Numbered from the stretch's first letter, positions 52,788 through 62,096 are shown. The stretch: 64,000 bases of DNA from an uncultured Candidatus Melainabacteria bacterium (GCA_949841365.1 CATKZI010000003.1:124001-188000); one strand, 5' to 3'. Numbers and translations: made by a program. The notes: generated by a model from the sequence alone, not told the origin.

Positions 52788-54761
52788 TTATAATTTGCTA
52801 AAATCCGCAATATGATTGTATTTTGACTTTAAAGCAGTTAAAAGAGCAAGTCTGTTTTCCTTAACATTCTCACATTTATCCATGACGAGAACATCATTAA
52901 AGAATTTTTCAACAGCAGGATTGATTGCTTCTAATTGTTTCAAATAATTAGAATAATCAGATGCTGAAACAGTTTGTATTTGTTCATACAATTCCCTTTC
53001 AGCCGGCTCTTTAAACAAATTCTTATCAACAGATTTTGTGCTATCTTGTTTTAGCATTCTCAAAACTCTGTTTGCGCTTTCCAATAACGGCGGACAATCA
53101 AGTTTTGAAACAGTTTCAACACGTTTAATATAATCGTTCAAATCTGCTAATGCATTCTGTGAACAAGCTTCCAGCACGTTTTTAGAGTATTTGTCTGACA
53201 AGAAAATAACAAGTCTTTGGATAAAGAATTCATTAATTTCATCTGCAACGTCTTTATTACCTGCAGGTAAAAGTTCAAGCGCATCTTTAATCAATTTTTC
53301 AATATCGATTTTTAAACCATTTGCCAGAATTGTTCTGATAATACCTAAAGCAGCACGTCTTACTCCCAACGGATCTGATGAACCTGTAGGTTTTTTGCCT
53401 TCTGCAAATACTGCACAGATATTATCAATTTTGTCAGCGATACCGACAATTTGACCTTCTAAAGTTTTTGCGATTTCGCCATCTGCATTGAGCGGGAAGT
53501 AATGTTCCTTAATACCTTCCGATACGTTTTCGGGTTCACCTGATACTCTTGCATAATCAGCACCGATAAAACCTTGAAGTTCAGTGAATTCAAATACAAG
53601 TTTTGTTGCAAGGTCAGCCTTTGCAAGCAATGCGGTTCTTTCAACAGACGCATTATCGCCAATCATGGTCTTTGAAAGCTTAACCATTCTTTGAGCTTTA
53701 TCGTACATTGAACCCATGCCTTTTTGGAAAGTAATTCCTTTGATATCCTCAACATAATCGGCAAGAGGTTTTTTAGTATCTTCATTAAAGAAAAATACCG
53801 CATCATCAAGACGAGCTTTAATTACTCTGACATTACCTTCTTGAATATTCTTAAATTCATCACCGAGATAATTTGTCATAGTAATAAATTTATTGATAAG
53901 TTTTCCGTCTTTATATAACGCGAAATATCTCTGATGAACTGCCATAACAGTAACTACAAGTTCTTCAGGCAATCTCAAATAATCGGGATTAAATTCGCAA
54001 GTTGCAGGAACCGGATATTCTGTGATAAATGTAACTTCTTCCAACAAATCATCCGTATAATAAGGTTCTGCACCGAGTTTTGCAGCTTCCTCTTTTGCTT
54101 TGTCAATAATTCTTTGTCTGCGTTCTTCCTGATCAACGATTACACAGCAGTTACGCATAATTTCTACATAATCATCGGGATTATTGATATAAACATTTTG
54201 CTGAGCAAATCTGTGACCGCGTGTAACATTAGAGCTTTCTTTATCAATAATCTTAATTTTAATTTCATCTCTGTCTAAGATAGAAACAATCCATCTGATA
54301 GGACGAGAGAATTTTTCATCATTATCAGACCATCTCATAAAGTGAGAACCTTGAAGTTTCAAAATAATTGAAGGCACATTTTCTTTCAAAAGTTCGACAA
54401 TAGATTTACCTTTAATAATGATTTTTGCATGTAAATAATCATCTTGAATAAATAAATCATCAGGATTAACACCGTTTTTCTTACAGAAGCCTTCACCTGC
54501 TTTTGTCAAATTTCCGTTTTCATCGTAAGCCACTTTTTTAATCGGACCTTTAACGATTTTTTCTTCATCTTTAGATTCTTTTTCAAGTCCTGAAATAATT
54601 ACGGCAAGACGACGCGGGGTTGCATAAACTTTTACATCATCAAACTGCACTTTATTTGTATTCAAAAAGTTTTCAAACCCGTTTTGCAATTGAGAAATTG
54701 CAGACGGTATAAACTTATAAGGTAATTCTTCGCATCCTATTTCCAATAAATATTTACTCAT
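52788..54761 (-). CDS. glyS: Glycyl-tRNA synthetase beta subunit
   Basis: 657 residues, normal for GlyS. N-terminal LLEIGCEELPYKFIPSAISQL, the HD-like segment with FVEDIKGITFQKGMGSMYDKA (read over about 345-365), EGKKPTGSSDPLGVRRAALGI (about 452-472) and a C-terminal anticodon-binding domain. Works as an alpha2beta2 enzyme; the alpha gene glyQ is not in the window, so the subunits are split on the chromosome or glyQ lies elsewhere. GGGAAAGAG precedes the ATG. Confidence 0.95.
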   Translation of the reverse strand: MSKYLLEIGCEELPYKFIPSAISQLQNGFENFLNTNKVQFDDVKVYATPRRLAVIISGLEKESKDEEKIVKGPIKKVAYDENGNLTKAGEGFCKKNGVNPDDLFIQDDYLHAKIIIKGKSIVELLKENVPSIILKLQGSHFMRWSDNDEKFSRPIRWIVSILDRDEIKIKIIDKESSNVTRGHRFAQQNVYINNPDDYVEIMRNCCVIVDQEERRQRIIDKAKEEAAKLGAEPYYTDDLLEEVTFITEYPVPATCEFNPDYLRLPEELVVTVMAVHQRYFALYKDGKLINKFITMTNYLGDEFKNIQEGNVRVIKARLDDAVFFFNEDTKKPLADYVEDIKGITFQKGMGSMYDKAQRMVKLSKTMIGDNASVERTALLAKADLATKLVFEFTELQGFIGADYARVSGEPENVSEGIKEHYFPLNADGEIAKTLEGQIVGIADKIDNICAVFAEGKKPTGSSDPLGVRRAALGIIRTILANGLKIDIEKLIKDALELLPAGNKDVADEINEFFIQRLVIFLSDKYSKNVLEACSQNALADLNDYIKRVETVSKLDCPPLLESANRVLRMLKQDSTKSVDKNLFKEPAERELYEQIQTVSASDYSNYLKQLEAINPAVEKFFNDVLVMDKCENVKENRLALLTALKSKYNHIADFSKL

Positions 54762-54794
54762 TCTCTTTCCCTTTATTAATTAATATATAACTGA

Positions 54795-54823
54795 TTTATA
54801 CCAAAAGCAAAGATGAATTGCAA
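54795..54823 (-). promoter_or_regulatory. Promoter of glyS
   Basis: Minus strand TTGCAA (54823-54818), 17-nt spacer, TATAAA (54800-54795). No T-box leader is visible. Confidence 0.65.
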
Positions 54824-54889
54824 ACATATATCCATATTTATATTTTTCTGCTATCATGTATACATAAACAGATAAAGTGAGGTAGAAAA

Positions 54890-55639
54890 ATGTCAGGACA
54901 CTCAAAGTGGTCAACAATTAAACACAAAAAAGCTAAAGTAGATTCACAACGCGCAGTTGTATTCCAAAAATATTCAAGAGAATTAATCGTATCAGCAAGA
55001 TTGGGCGGTCCCGATCCTGCAGGTAATTTCCGTTTGAGAACCGCTATCGAAAAAGCTAAAGCTGCAGGACTTCCAAACGATAATATTAAACGTGCAATAG
55101 AAAAAGGCGCAGGCGCAGGCTCTGCAGATAATTACGAAGAATTAATTTACGAAGGATACGCAGCAGGCGGAGTTGCGGTTGTTGTCGAAGCTATGACAGA
55201 TAACAGAAACAGAACCGCTGGCGATATCAGAAGCTATTTCACAAAATATCAAGGCAGCTTGGGCGCAACAGGTTGTGTAGGTTGGATGTTCGATCAGCGC
55301 GGTGTATTAACTTTCTCAAACGACGTTGATTTTGATAAACTTTTTGAAGCCGCAATTACACTCGATGCACTTGATGTAATTGAAGAAGATGATACTTACA
55401 AAGTTTTAACCTCTCCCGAAAACTTCCAATCAGTCGTTGAAGGTTTGGAAGCAGAAGGATTTAAGGCTGACACTTCAGAGCTTTCAAGATTACCGCAAAA
55501 CACTGTTGAAGTCACCGACGAAGCAGTTGCAGGACAAATTTTGAAACTTCTTGATAAACTTGAAGAACACGACGACGTTCAAAACGTTTACGCAAACTTT
55601 GATATTTCAGACGATTTAATGCAAAAATTAGAATCATGA
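54890..55639 (+). CDS. YebC/PmpR-family DNA-binding / translation-associated protein
   Basis: 249 residues. MSGHSKWSTIKHKKAKVD is diagnostic, followed by GNFRLRTAIEKAKAAGLPND and the acidic third domain (VEDDLQ-type, here EEHDDVQNVYANFDI). Described as a transcriptional regulator in some species and as a factor easing ribosome stalling at proline stretches in others. GTGAGG precedes the ATG, with TGC-TATCAT (54852-54857) as a likely -10. Starts an operon with a GGDEF gene (ATGA overlap), tsaE and tsaB. Confidence 0.94.
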   Translation: MSGHSKWSTIKHKKAKVDSQRAVVFQKYSRELIVSARLGGPDPAGNFRLRTAIEKAKAAGLPNDNIKRAIEKGAGAGSADNYEELIYEGYAAGGVAVVVEAMTDNRNRTAGDIRSYFTKYQGSLGATGCVGWMFDQRGVLTFSNDVDFDKLFEAAITLDALDVIEEDDTYKVLTSPENFQSVVEGLEAEGFKADTSELSRLPQNTVEVTDEAVAGQILKLLDKLEEHDDVQNVYANFDISDDLMQKLES

Positions 55640-56916
55640 TAGACAATCTTAAACAAATATTTTCATTTCTCGATAACGCTTACAACGCTCAAGGTATTGT
55701 AAGCGTTCTTGAAGAAGTTTTTCCGCTGAATGCAATATATATTTATGACTCCACGACAGATTCTTTAAGAGATTTTTCAAAAAGTTGGATGTTCATAAAA
55801 TCCAAAGAACTGGCGGAAATTTTTGAAAACCTCGAAAATGAAAAATATATAACAACCAAAACAAAAGCTTATTATGCTTTGTATAATAATCAGAAAATTA
55901 TCGGAATGCTTGAATTTTCCGAAAAACTTCACAGTAAATTATTGGAATTTCTTGAACTTTCAGGATTTTGTATTTCGCTAAAAATTCAAAATATTATATT
56001 AAGCGAAAGAATGCAGAAAAATATTGATTTTCATGATTCTATGAAAAACATTGCAAAAATCATTGAAACTCAATACGAAACAAATTATATTATACCTATT
56101 ATCGGCGAAATGATTGACAAATTTGTGTCAGACCACCTTGTTTATATATTTATAAACAATGAACTTGTCTGGCCGTCATCTTGCAAAGACCCGAAAATAT
56201 TTGAACTTATTAAATGTTTAAACAACAAATCGGAATATATTCTGACACCTGATAAGAAAATCGGTCTTTTCCCGATGATTAGCGAAAACAAACTTCTCGG
56301 CTGCATTGTAACCAAAAGCACAGATAATATTTTGAGCGAAAAAGAAATTGAATATCTTGAACAGCTTTCTAACCAATCTGCAACAACTTTAAACCGTGCA
56401 AATGTTTACGCAGAAATTCTAAAACACGCAACACTGGATGCTTTAACGGGATTTTACAACCGCAGACAGCTTGAGGAACGTATTAAACAGGAAGCATCAA
56501 GTGCAAAACGCCAGCACAGAAGTCTTTGTGCAATCATGACAGATATTGATTATTTCAAAAAAGTTAATGACACTTACGGACATGCCACAGGCGATTTGGT
56601 ATTAAAAACAGTTTCCAGAGAGATTAAAAACCAGCTTCGTGACTATGACGTTGCAGGTCGTTACGGCGGTGAGGAATTTGTAATACTTCTGCCGTTTACC
56701 AAACTTGAAGAAGCAAAAATGGTAGCCGAACGTTTAAGAAAGGCTGTAGAAGCTAAAAAAATCGAGACTTCCGATAAAAAACTTATTAATGTTACAATAA
56801 GTTTGGGCGTTGCAGAATATAAAGAAAAAGATTTTATAGAAAACGCCGACAAAGCTTTGTATAAAGCCAAAGAAAGCGGAAGAAACAAGGTAATAGTATA
56901 TGAAAGTAATATGTAA
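55636..56916 (+). CDS. Diguanylate cyclase with N-terminal GAF-like sensor
   Basis: 426 residues. The first 260 residues look like one or two GAF-type sensory units without membrane anchors. A coiled stretch then leads to a complete GGDEF domain (about 275-425): DALTGFYNRRQLEERI, DIDYFKKVNDTYGHATGD and the active site RYGGEEFVILLPF. An inhibitory I-site RxxD (RDYD) lies exactly five residues before GGEEF, so product feedback should work. Makes c-di-GMP. Translationally coupled with yebC upstream (ATGA) and overlapping tsaE by 17 bp, which ties c-di-GMP synthesis to a housekeeping operon. Confidence 0.92.
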   Translation: MIDNLKQIFSFLDNAYNAQGIVSVLEEVFPLNAIYIYDSTTDSLRDFSKSWMFIKSKELAEIFENLENEKYITTKTKAYYALYNNQKIIGMLEFSEKLHSKLLEFLELSGFCISLKIQNIILSERMQKNIDFHDSMKNIAKIIETQYETNYIIPIIGEMIDKFVSDHLVYIFINNELVWPSSCKDPKIFELIKCLNNKSEYILTPDKKIGLFPMISENKLLGCIVTKSTDNILSEKEIEYLEQLSNQSATTLNRANVYAEILKHATLDALTGFYNRRQLEERIKQEASSAKRQHRSLCAIMTDIDYFKKVNDTYGHATGDLVLKTVSREIKNQLRDYDVAGRYGGEEFVILLPFTKLEEAKMVAERLRKAVEAKKIETSDKKLINVTISLGVAEYKEKDFIENADKALYKAKESGRNKVIVYESNM

Positions 56917-57367
56917 AACATTAGATGACACAAAAAGTTTGGCGCAAAAATTTGCAAAACTGATAAAAGACGGCTGTTTTGTAAACCTTTACGGAGAAAT
57001 CGGAGCTGGCAAAACAGCATTTGTAAAACTTGTTGCAGATGCGCTTGATGTTCAGGAAAAAGTTACAAGCCCGAGCTTTGTAATCCTTAACGAATATCAC
57101 ACAGGCTCAATTCCTATCTATCACTTTGATTTGTACAGATTGGAAAACGAAGGAATTAAGACAATTTATGACGAATTGAGAGAATATTCGGAAGGTAAAC
57201 AGGTTACATTTGTTGAATGGGCGGAATTTAACCAAGATGAAGCTCCGTTTAGCCATTTAAAAATTAATGTTACTTATACTGACGAAGATTACAGAGTGTA
57301 TGAATTTATTTCATGCGGAAAAGACGAAATTATAGAAGGATTAAAAAATGATTACGCTGGCATTTGA
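56900..57367 (+). CDS. tsaE: tRNA threonylcarbamoyladenosine biosynthesis ATPase TsaE
   Basis: 155 residues. Walker A LYGEIGAGKTAFVKLVADAL (about 33-52), TSPSFVILNEYH (about 59) and the HFDLYRLEN motif (about 75) are family-defining. Helps TsaB/TsaD make t6A37 on ANN-decoding tRNAs. Overlaps tsaB by 20 bp; tsaD is not in view. Confidence 0.95.
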   Translation: MKVICKTLDDTKSLAQKFAKLIKDGCFVNLYGEIGAGKTAFVKLVADALDVQEKVTSPSFVILNEYHTGSIPIYHFDLYRLENEGIKTIYDELREYSEGKQVTFVEWAEFNQDEAPFSHLKINVTYTDEDYRVYEFISCGKDEIIEGLKNDYAGI

Positions 57368-57947
57368 TACATGTTTGGATAAAATGTATGCAGTCTTGAA
57401 AAAAGACGGCGAAGTTTTGGCTTCACGCATTGTGGAAAACCACGACAACAAATATCATTCTGCATATTTAATCTCAACGTTGCAGGAAATTATGTCAGAA
57501 AACGGGATTAAACCGCAGGATGTTGATTTAATTGCAACAAATATCGGCCCGGGAAGTTTTACAGGCATACGTGCCTGCGTAACCGTTGCGCGTGTAATGG
57601 CGCAACAATTGAACTGCAAAGCTGTCGGAATATCATCACTTGAAATTCTGGCTCAATGCGCAGGAGAAAATCCGCTTGTAGCACTTGATGCCCGTAAAAA
57701 TTCCGCATACCTCTATAAAGACGGCGAGATTAAGGGAGCAATTTTGCTTGACGAAATAAAAACAGACGGTTATACGGTACTTACTGATGATAAGTTGCAG
57801 CCGATTTTAGGCGGAACTTCTTATCAGCAAAAGAATTTACCGCTTGGAGAAATCCTTGCCGACTTAGCCGAAAACAGCAGTGCTGATGGAAATTGGCGTA
57901 AGCTTAAACCGCTTTACATCCAGCCGCCGCCTGCAATTGCAAAATAG
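57348..57947 (+). CDS. tsaB: tRNA threonylcarbamoyladenosine biosynthesis protein TsaB
   Basis: 199 residues of the ASKHA fold. LAFDTCLDKMYAVL (N-terminal phosphate 1 region), DLIATNIGPGSFTGIRACVTVA (about 62-83) and KAVGISSLEILAQ are typical. Scaffold partner of TsaD and TsaE. Last gene of the yebC operon. Confidence 0.94.
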   Translation: MITLAFDTCLDKMYAVLKKDGEVLASRIVENHDNKYHSAYLISTLQEIMSENGIKPQDVDLIATNIGPGSFTGIRACVTVARVMAQQLNCKAVGISSLEILAQCAGENPLVALDARKNSAYLYKDGEIKGAILLDEIKTDGYTVLTDDKLQPILGGTSYQQKNLPLGEILADLAENSSADGNWRKLKPLYIQPPPAIAK

Positions 57948-57973
57948 CAAAAATATTTTTCACGGGTTTTATT
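57947..57973 (+). promoter_or_regulatory. Shared effector-type promoter box, copy 5
   Basis: GCAAAAATATTTTTCACGGG, T, then TTTATT (57968-57973): 21 nt from box start to hexamer; hexamer ends 6 nt before ATG 57980. The box overlaps the tsaB stop codon region. Confidence 0.6.
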
Positions 57974-57979
57974 ACAAAT

Positions 57980-58612
57980 ATGTGCAGTGTACTTAATTTA
58001 ACCCGCGAAGTTTTACCAAAAATTTCTTCAATACCCAAAAAAAATATTGAAGCAGTAAATTCTATGCCGGAAATGGTTTTGAACCGAATGATACGAGAGG
58101 GTGATAAAAGTATTGTTCATTGCGATATGAATCAATGCACTGCTGCAATAATATCTCCCGACGGCATACGTACAATTTATACGGATGCACTTGCAGGATG
58201 TAATTCTGTAAATATAATTACAAAACTGAAAAACAACAGATTTGTATCTATATTATCACATTATGTGCCCACAAATATTGACGGACAGATTGAAGCTATA
58301 AGAAAACAACTTCAAACTTATCTTCCTCATATAGATATGACATATAAGCCAAAAACATTTTTGAATATCCGTGGCAGACAAACTTATGAAGGGTTAGAAC
58401 CCGTCCCAAACCCTATTGTAGATAAACTGAAAGAAATGCTTAGCAAGTTTTTCCCTCAGGGAAGCAAGATAGATATAACACCATATCAAAATGCCAAACG
58501 TCCCGCATTTTTCTCATCAGCAAACATTTTTCAATTTGACCCTGCTGATACAAGCAAATTAAAAATTACTAATGTCGGGGAAAAAGTAAGATTTATTGAT
58601 TTGAATATATAA
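57980..58612 (+). CDS. Unknown protein with possible CheD/CNF1-like deamidase motif
   Basis: 210 residues, no signal peptide. YTDALAGCNSVNII (Cys74) followed 20 residues later by VSILSHYVPT (His94) resembles the Cys-His dyad of CheD and of the CNF1/BLF1 glutamine-deamidase toxins, where a (L/G)xGC turn precedes a strand with the His. The surrounding strand pattern (TAAIISPDGIRTIYT, RFVSILSHYVP) fits. The similarity is motif-level only and may be chance. Expressed from the shared promoter box, apparently leaderless. The next gene is an HNH-like protein. Confidence 0.45.
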   Translation: MCSVLNLTREVLPKISSIPKKNIEAVNSMPEMVLNRMIREGDKSIVHCDMNQCTAAIISPDGIRTIYTDALAGCNSVNIITKLKNNRFVSILSHYVPTNIDGQIEAIRKQLQTYLPHIDMTYKPKTFLNIRGRQTYEGLEPVPNPIVDKLKEMLSKFFPQGSKIDITPYQNAKRPAFFSSANIFQFDPADTSKLKITNVGEKVRFIDLNI

Positions 58613-58636
58613 TCTTTGGGAATAATATACTTGGCA

Positions 58637-59584
58637 ATGGAGAAGAAAGTTGTAAAAACCGAAAACATTTCTTTCAAATGCAAAGAAATACCGCTTACCC
58701 GACGGGAATTAAAAAATTTATTCAATTTTCATATTCCCTGCCCCTGCTGTGGAATGGAAATGCTTCACCCTGATATTTACACAGAGCTTTTGGGAAACCC
58801 GATACTGTCCGAATGTGCATCTGATGTAATTCCGTTGCTGCAACAGTTTGAATACATTATGCATCCTGTTGAAAGACAGGTATTTAATATGTTTAAAAGT
58901 CTTGCCGTAAAGTATCCGAATAAAAATTTTCAAGAACTTTTATTGATGAAAAAAGATGTCCATGAACTTGCACTGGTAAAAATTCAAAGCTCAATATTCA
59001 ACAAAATAAGTTTCTATCGCAGAATTTTACCTAAAAAAACAGCACGTGCACTCAGAAAACTCATAATAAAAACCAATGACATAATTTTCGATCCGGAACC
59101 TCATAAACCATTTTCAAGACGCATATTTATTCACAAATTAAAAAGCATCTGCAAAAATATAGAAAACAAAAAAATCAGAGAAGAAATTATTAAAATTGCG
59201 CGCAGACTACCGCGTTCAAGCGATGAAGTCTGCGCATTTGTTGTTAAAAACGCCAGAAAAAGTTCAAGAATTATCGCACTGAACCTTATTCACCCGTCAG
59301 TTGGCACATTTGAACACTTACAGCCAAAATGTATGAACGGAGAAAATAACTCACTGAATTTTGCGCTTGAATGCACTTACTGCAATAATTCAAGACATCA
59401 TTTTCCTCTGACGGTTCAAATAGAAGAAAACCCTTTCATGCCTGAGAACGCTCAAATACAAATGGACAAACTGATTTCTTTGTACAAAAAAGGTTTATGT
59501 AAACGGGAATACATTGAAAATCTTAAAAATATGTTTTATTACCATTCTGAAGGCATTATAGACTTGGACATCAGCAGATTGTAA
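58637..59584 (+). CDS. HNH-like protein 1
   Basis: 315 residues from ATG 58637 (MEKKVVKTENISFKCKEI), 5 nt after TATACT; the in-frame TTG at 58616 lies before that -10 box. An N-terminal CPCC (about 35-38) and a C-terminal GTFEHLQPKCMNGENNSLNF block then ECTYCNNSR (about 222-250) give an EH-x-x-P ... GEN ... N ... C-x-x-C-N pattern, that is, an HNH/HNN metal finger with zinc-ribbon cysteines. Ends DLDISRL. About 30% of positions look shared with the next gene, so a tandem duplication. Nuclease activity is inferred. Confidence 0.6.
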   Translation: MEKKVVKTENISFKCKEIPLTRRELKNLFNFHIPCPCCGMEMLHPDIYTELLGNPILSECASDVIPLLQQFEYIMHPVERQVFNMFKSLAVKYPNKNFQELLLMKKDVHELALVKIQSSIFNKISFYRRILPKKTARALRKLIIKTNDIIFDPEPHKPFSRRIFIHKLKSICKNIENKKIREEIIKIARRLPRSSDEVCAFVVKNARKSSRIIALNLIHPSVGTFEHLQPKCMNGENNSLNFALECTYCNNSRHHFPLTVQIEENPFMPENAQIQMDKLISLYKKGLCKREYIENLKNMFYYHSEGIIDLDISRL

Positions 59585-59602
59585 CCATTTATTTACAAAT
59601 CG

Positions 59603-59629
59603 GCAAAAAATTTTTATTACGCGTATTGT
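59603..59629 (+). promoter_or_regulatory. Shared effector-type promoter box, copy 6
   Basis: GCAAAAAATTTTTATTACGC, G, then TATTGT (59624-59629): 21 nt from box start to hexamer; hexamer ends 6 nt before ATG 59636. Confidence 0.55.
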
Positions 59630-59635
59630 AAGAGC

Positions 59636-60871
59636 ATGCGCATTACACCGGTGATATTTAATTTTGCATTGAGCAATTATAAGAATAATCATGTTGATTA
59701 TTCTCAATACAGAGTACCTGTATTGGCAGGTTTAGAAAGAGATACAATATCATTCGGCACTAAGAAAAACAAACCTGAAGATGTAAATCCGTCAAGAAAA
59801 CCTTTAGAAAACTTGTATCAATATGGTTTAAGCTGTTTTTGCTGCGGTAGAACCATGATTCCGCCTGATGAGATAAATTCATTAAAAAACTCCCATATAT
59901 TAAACACTAAAGCCCCGCAGGCAGTAAAAATTCTGGAAAAATATAGAAACAGTATGCACGCCGTAGAACGAGATGTTTTTGATACCCTCAAAGAAGAATC
60001 CCAAAAACATCCTGATTACGATTTCAGACAAATTTTACAAACACTGAGACCCGAACATGAAGCAAAACTTATAAAAACCCAATTCGGGATTTTCAAATTG
60101 ATTGAAGCAGCAAGTGCAAATATCAATCCGGAACAAAAAAAACAGATAAAAGAACTCATTCAGAGCGAAAAAGAAAAAATTCTGCAAGGTGACAATAAAT
60201 TCCGCAGAAAATATTTCGTAAATCAATTCAAAGAAATCTTTAAGGATTCCAAAAATACGGCAACCAAAGAACACTTAATAAGGATTGCCAATAAACTGCC
60301 GACTTCTTATGAAAATAAGAGCGCATTTATTGTAAAATACAGCAATCGTAATGCAGAAGATATCGGCATAAGACTTTTAAGCTATTCAATGTGCACAATT
60401 GAACACGTAACTCCACAAAACAAAGATGGAGAAAACCACCTGTTTAATTATATCCCCGAATGCATGCGCTGTAACAGTTTCCGTCAAGACCGTCCAATGA
60501 TACAACAGCTGGAAGAACACCCCGAAATGTTTTACAATGCCCAAACACTTATTGACAGGCTTATAGATTTTGCTAATAACGGTCAATTGAATAAGTGGTA
60601 CATAGTTAAGATAGCTTCCCGCGTGAGCAAAGAATCAGATAATATGTTAAACCTTGATATATCCAGACTTGACATGAATTCAAAAATGCGCAGAACACTT
60701 GAAAGACAAGATATTGAACTTAATGAAGATGAACAAAATTTACTCAAAGAATTAACAACTGACAAAAACAAAAAAGAAACAACTAAAAAAGAACAAGCTA
60801 AAGCCAAAATAAAATCCTTACGCGAAAAAAAGAATAAAAATAAAGAAAACAAAGCAACAAAACGCAGATAA
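59636..60871 (+). CDS. HNH-like protein 2 with N-terminal ISFG tag
   Basis: 411 residues, paralogue of the preceding gene. The disordered N-terminus (about 1-60) carries RDTISFGTKK, nearly the DTVSFSGLTKK of the kinase-like protein at 27950 and at the same depth (residue 36-41). CFCC lies at about 66-69. The HNH-like block CTIEHVTPQNKDGENHLFNY then ECMRCNSFR spans about 252-282. After the shared LNLDISRL the protein adds a 66-residue, very Lys-rich tail (KEQAKAKIKSLREKK), possibly nucleic-acid binding. Leaderless start behind shared box copy 6. Confidence 0.6.
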   Translation: MRITPVIFNFALSNYKNNHVDYSQYRVPVLAGLERDTISFGTKKNKPEDVNPSRKPLENLYQYGLSCFCCGRTMIPPDEINSLKNSHILNTKAPQAVKILEKYRNSMHAVERDVFDTLKEESQKHPDYDFRQILQTLRPEHEAKLIKTQFGIFKLIEAASANINPEQKKQIKELIQSEKEKILQGDNKFRRKYFVNQFKEIFKDSKNTATKEHLIRIANKLPTSYENKSAFIVKYSNRNAEDIGIRLLSYSMCTIEHVTPQNKDGENHLFNYIPECMRCNSFRQDRPMIQQLEEHPEMFYNAQTLIDRLIDFANNGQLNKWYIVKIASRVSKESDNMLNLDISRLDMNSKMRRTLERQDIELNEDEQNLLKELTTDKNKKETTKKEQAKAKIKSLREKKNKNKENKATKRR

Positions 60872-60960
60872 TTTGTAAAAATTTGTTAATAATTAATTAA
60901 AAAACCTAAAGTTTCAAATGAAATATGTCGATTAATTACCTGTAATAAGGAAAAATTAAT

Positions 60961-61251
60961 ATGACAGACGCATCATTTAACAGACCATATAAACCGTTCG
61001 GGATGAACGTAAAAGTTCCTGATGTCGGAGAGCGAACCCTCAAACAGGCAGGCGAGACATTAGGTAATATAGTAAAATCACCGACAGAACCGCTATTCAA
61101 ATTCTTGGAAGAAAATGAAGAAGTATTCAGCGGAGATTTGACCTACAAGATTAACAAAATGTACGCAGAAAGCTTTACCATAGGTTCTGCAATGCGCATG
61201 GAGGATGAAAAAATAAACGGTATGCCGTCATCCTTTGATATGCACTTCTAG
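60961..61251 (+). CDS. Hypothetical 96-residue protein
   Basis: No family recognised. AAGGAAAAA precedes the ATG. Contains an amphipathic helix region (GERTLKQAGETLGNIVKSP) and no signal or membrane segment. Follows the HNH-like pair by 89 bp on the same strand and ends before a terminator; it does not carry the shared promoter box or the SF-x-G tag. Confidence 0.55.
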   Translation: MTDASFNRPYKPFGMNVKVPDVGERTLKQAGETLGNIVKSPTEPLFKFLEENEEVFSGDLTYKINKMYAESFTIGSAMRMEDEKINGMPSSFDMHF

Positions 61252-61297
61252 GTGCTACGCACGACACTAATTCTTCTTTGTCTATATATTACGATAG

Positions 61298-61320
61298 AAA
61301 GCCCCCTAAAGGGGCTTTTT
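61298..61320 (+). terminator. Intrinsic terminator upstream of pilin gene
   Basis: AAAGCCCC-CTAAA-GGGGCTTT followed by T; isolates the pilin-like gene from the HNH region. Confidence 0.8.
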
Positions 61321-61378
61321 AATTTTGTTGACAAATACTTTCAAATAATAAATAATAAAGAAACAGGAGATATTTAAT

Positions 61379-62088
61379 ATGTTATTTAAAACGCTTAGAA
61401 TCGCCCCCCCCCCGAAGGCTTTACATTAGCTGAAGTTCTTATCACACTGGGTATTATAGGAGTTGTAGCGGCAATCACAATTCCTAATATAATAAATAAT
61501 TACAAACGAAAAGAACTTCATACATCATTTTTAAGGTCGGTATCTATTTTCAAAAATGCAATCAACACTTCGATTGATGAATATGGCATTAATAATATCG
61601 AAAAAATTTCACCGGATGAATTTAATAATGAATTTTTACCAATTTTAATGAGTAAATTACAAGTTGTAAAAACTTTTGAAATAAGAAAGCTTAAAAGTCC
61701 ATATTCTATTAGTAATTATACTAAAACTTATAGTGGTGCAAATACATGCTTTAGCACAGACAGATGGGATAACAAAAGTCAATCATACTTACTGAAAGAC
61801 GGACAGCATATATGTTTTAGATATCTTGACGGGTGGGAGAATGTTTGGTTTGCAATGGGCATTGATACAAACGGGTTCAAAGGTCCAAACAGATACGGTT
61901 ATGATGTATTTGAATTTAAAATTACTGACAGTCTTTACCCGTATACTCATGCAAACGGTCAATACTGTTCGTATACAAGTAGCTTTGCAAATCATCAATC
62001 AAATGGCAGACATTGTGCTTATTATGCACTCAAAGACACAAACTGCGACGATAATTCTAAAGGATATTGGGAATCACTAAAGTTTTAG
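61379..62088 (+). pseudogene. Type IV pilin-like gene, frame-shifted at a C10 tract (possible phase-OFF)
   Basis: ATG 61379 with CAGGAG upstream opens MLFKTLRIA, enters ten C (61404-61413) and stops after 16 codons. In the frame one base over, the DNA continues EG-FTLAEVLITLGIIGVVAA and on to 62088: prepilin cleavage site, core helix and a globular domain with a disulfide-type C-terminus (QYCSYTSS, RHCAYYAL, NCDDNSKGYWESLKF). Eleven or eight C would join a 14-residue leader to the pilin. Without it, only an internal ATG (61648) could be used, giving a product lacking the export helix. Same architecture and same tract length as the gene at 37986. Confidence 0.8.
61404..61413 (+). repeat. C10 homopolymer in pilin leader
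   Basis: Ten C within the leader codons, one base short of (or two beyond) the in-frame length. Confidence 0.9.
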
Positions 62089-62096
62089 ATATTATT

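Noticed and set aside
54762-54889. T-box or other leader element upstream of glyS
   Set aside because: The glyS leader is short and lacks specifier or antiterminator pairing; only a plain promoter is seen.
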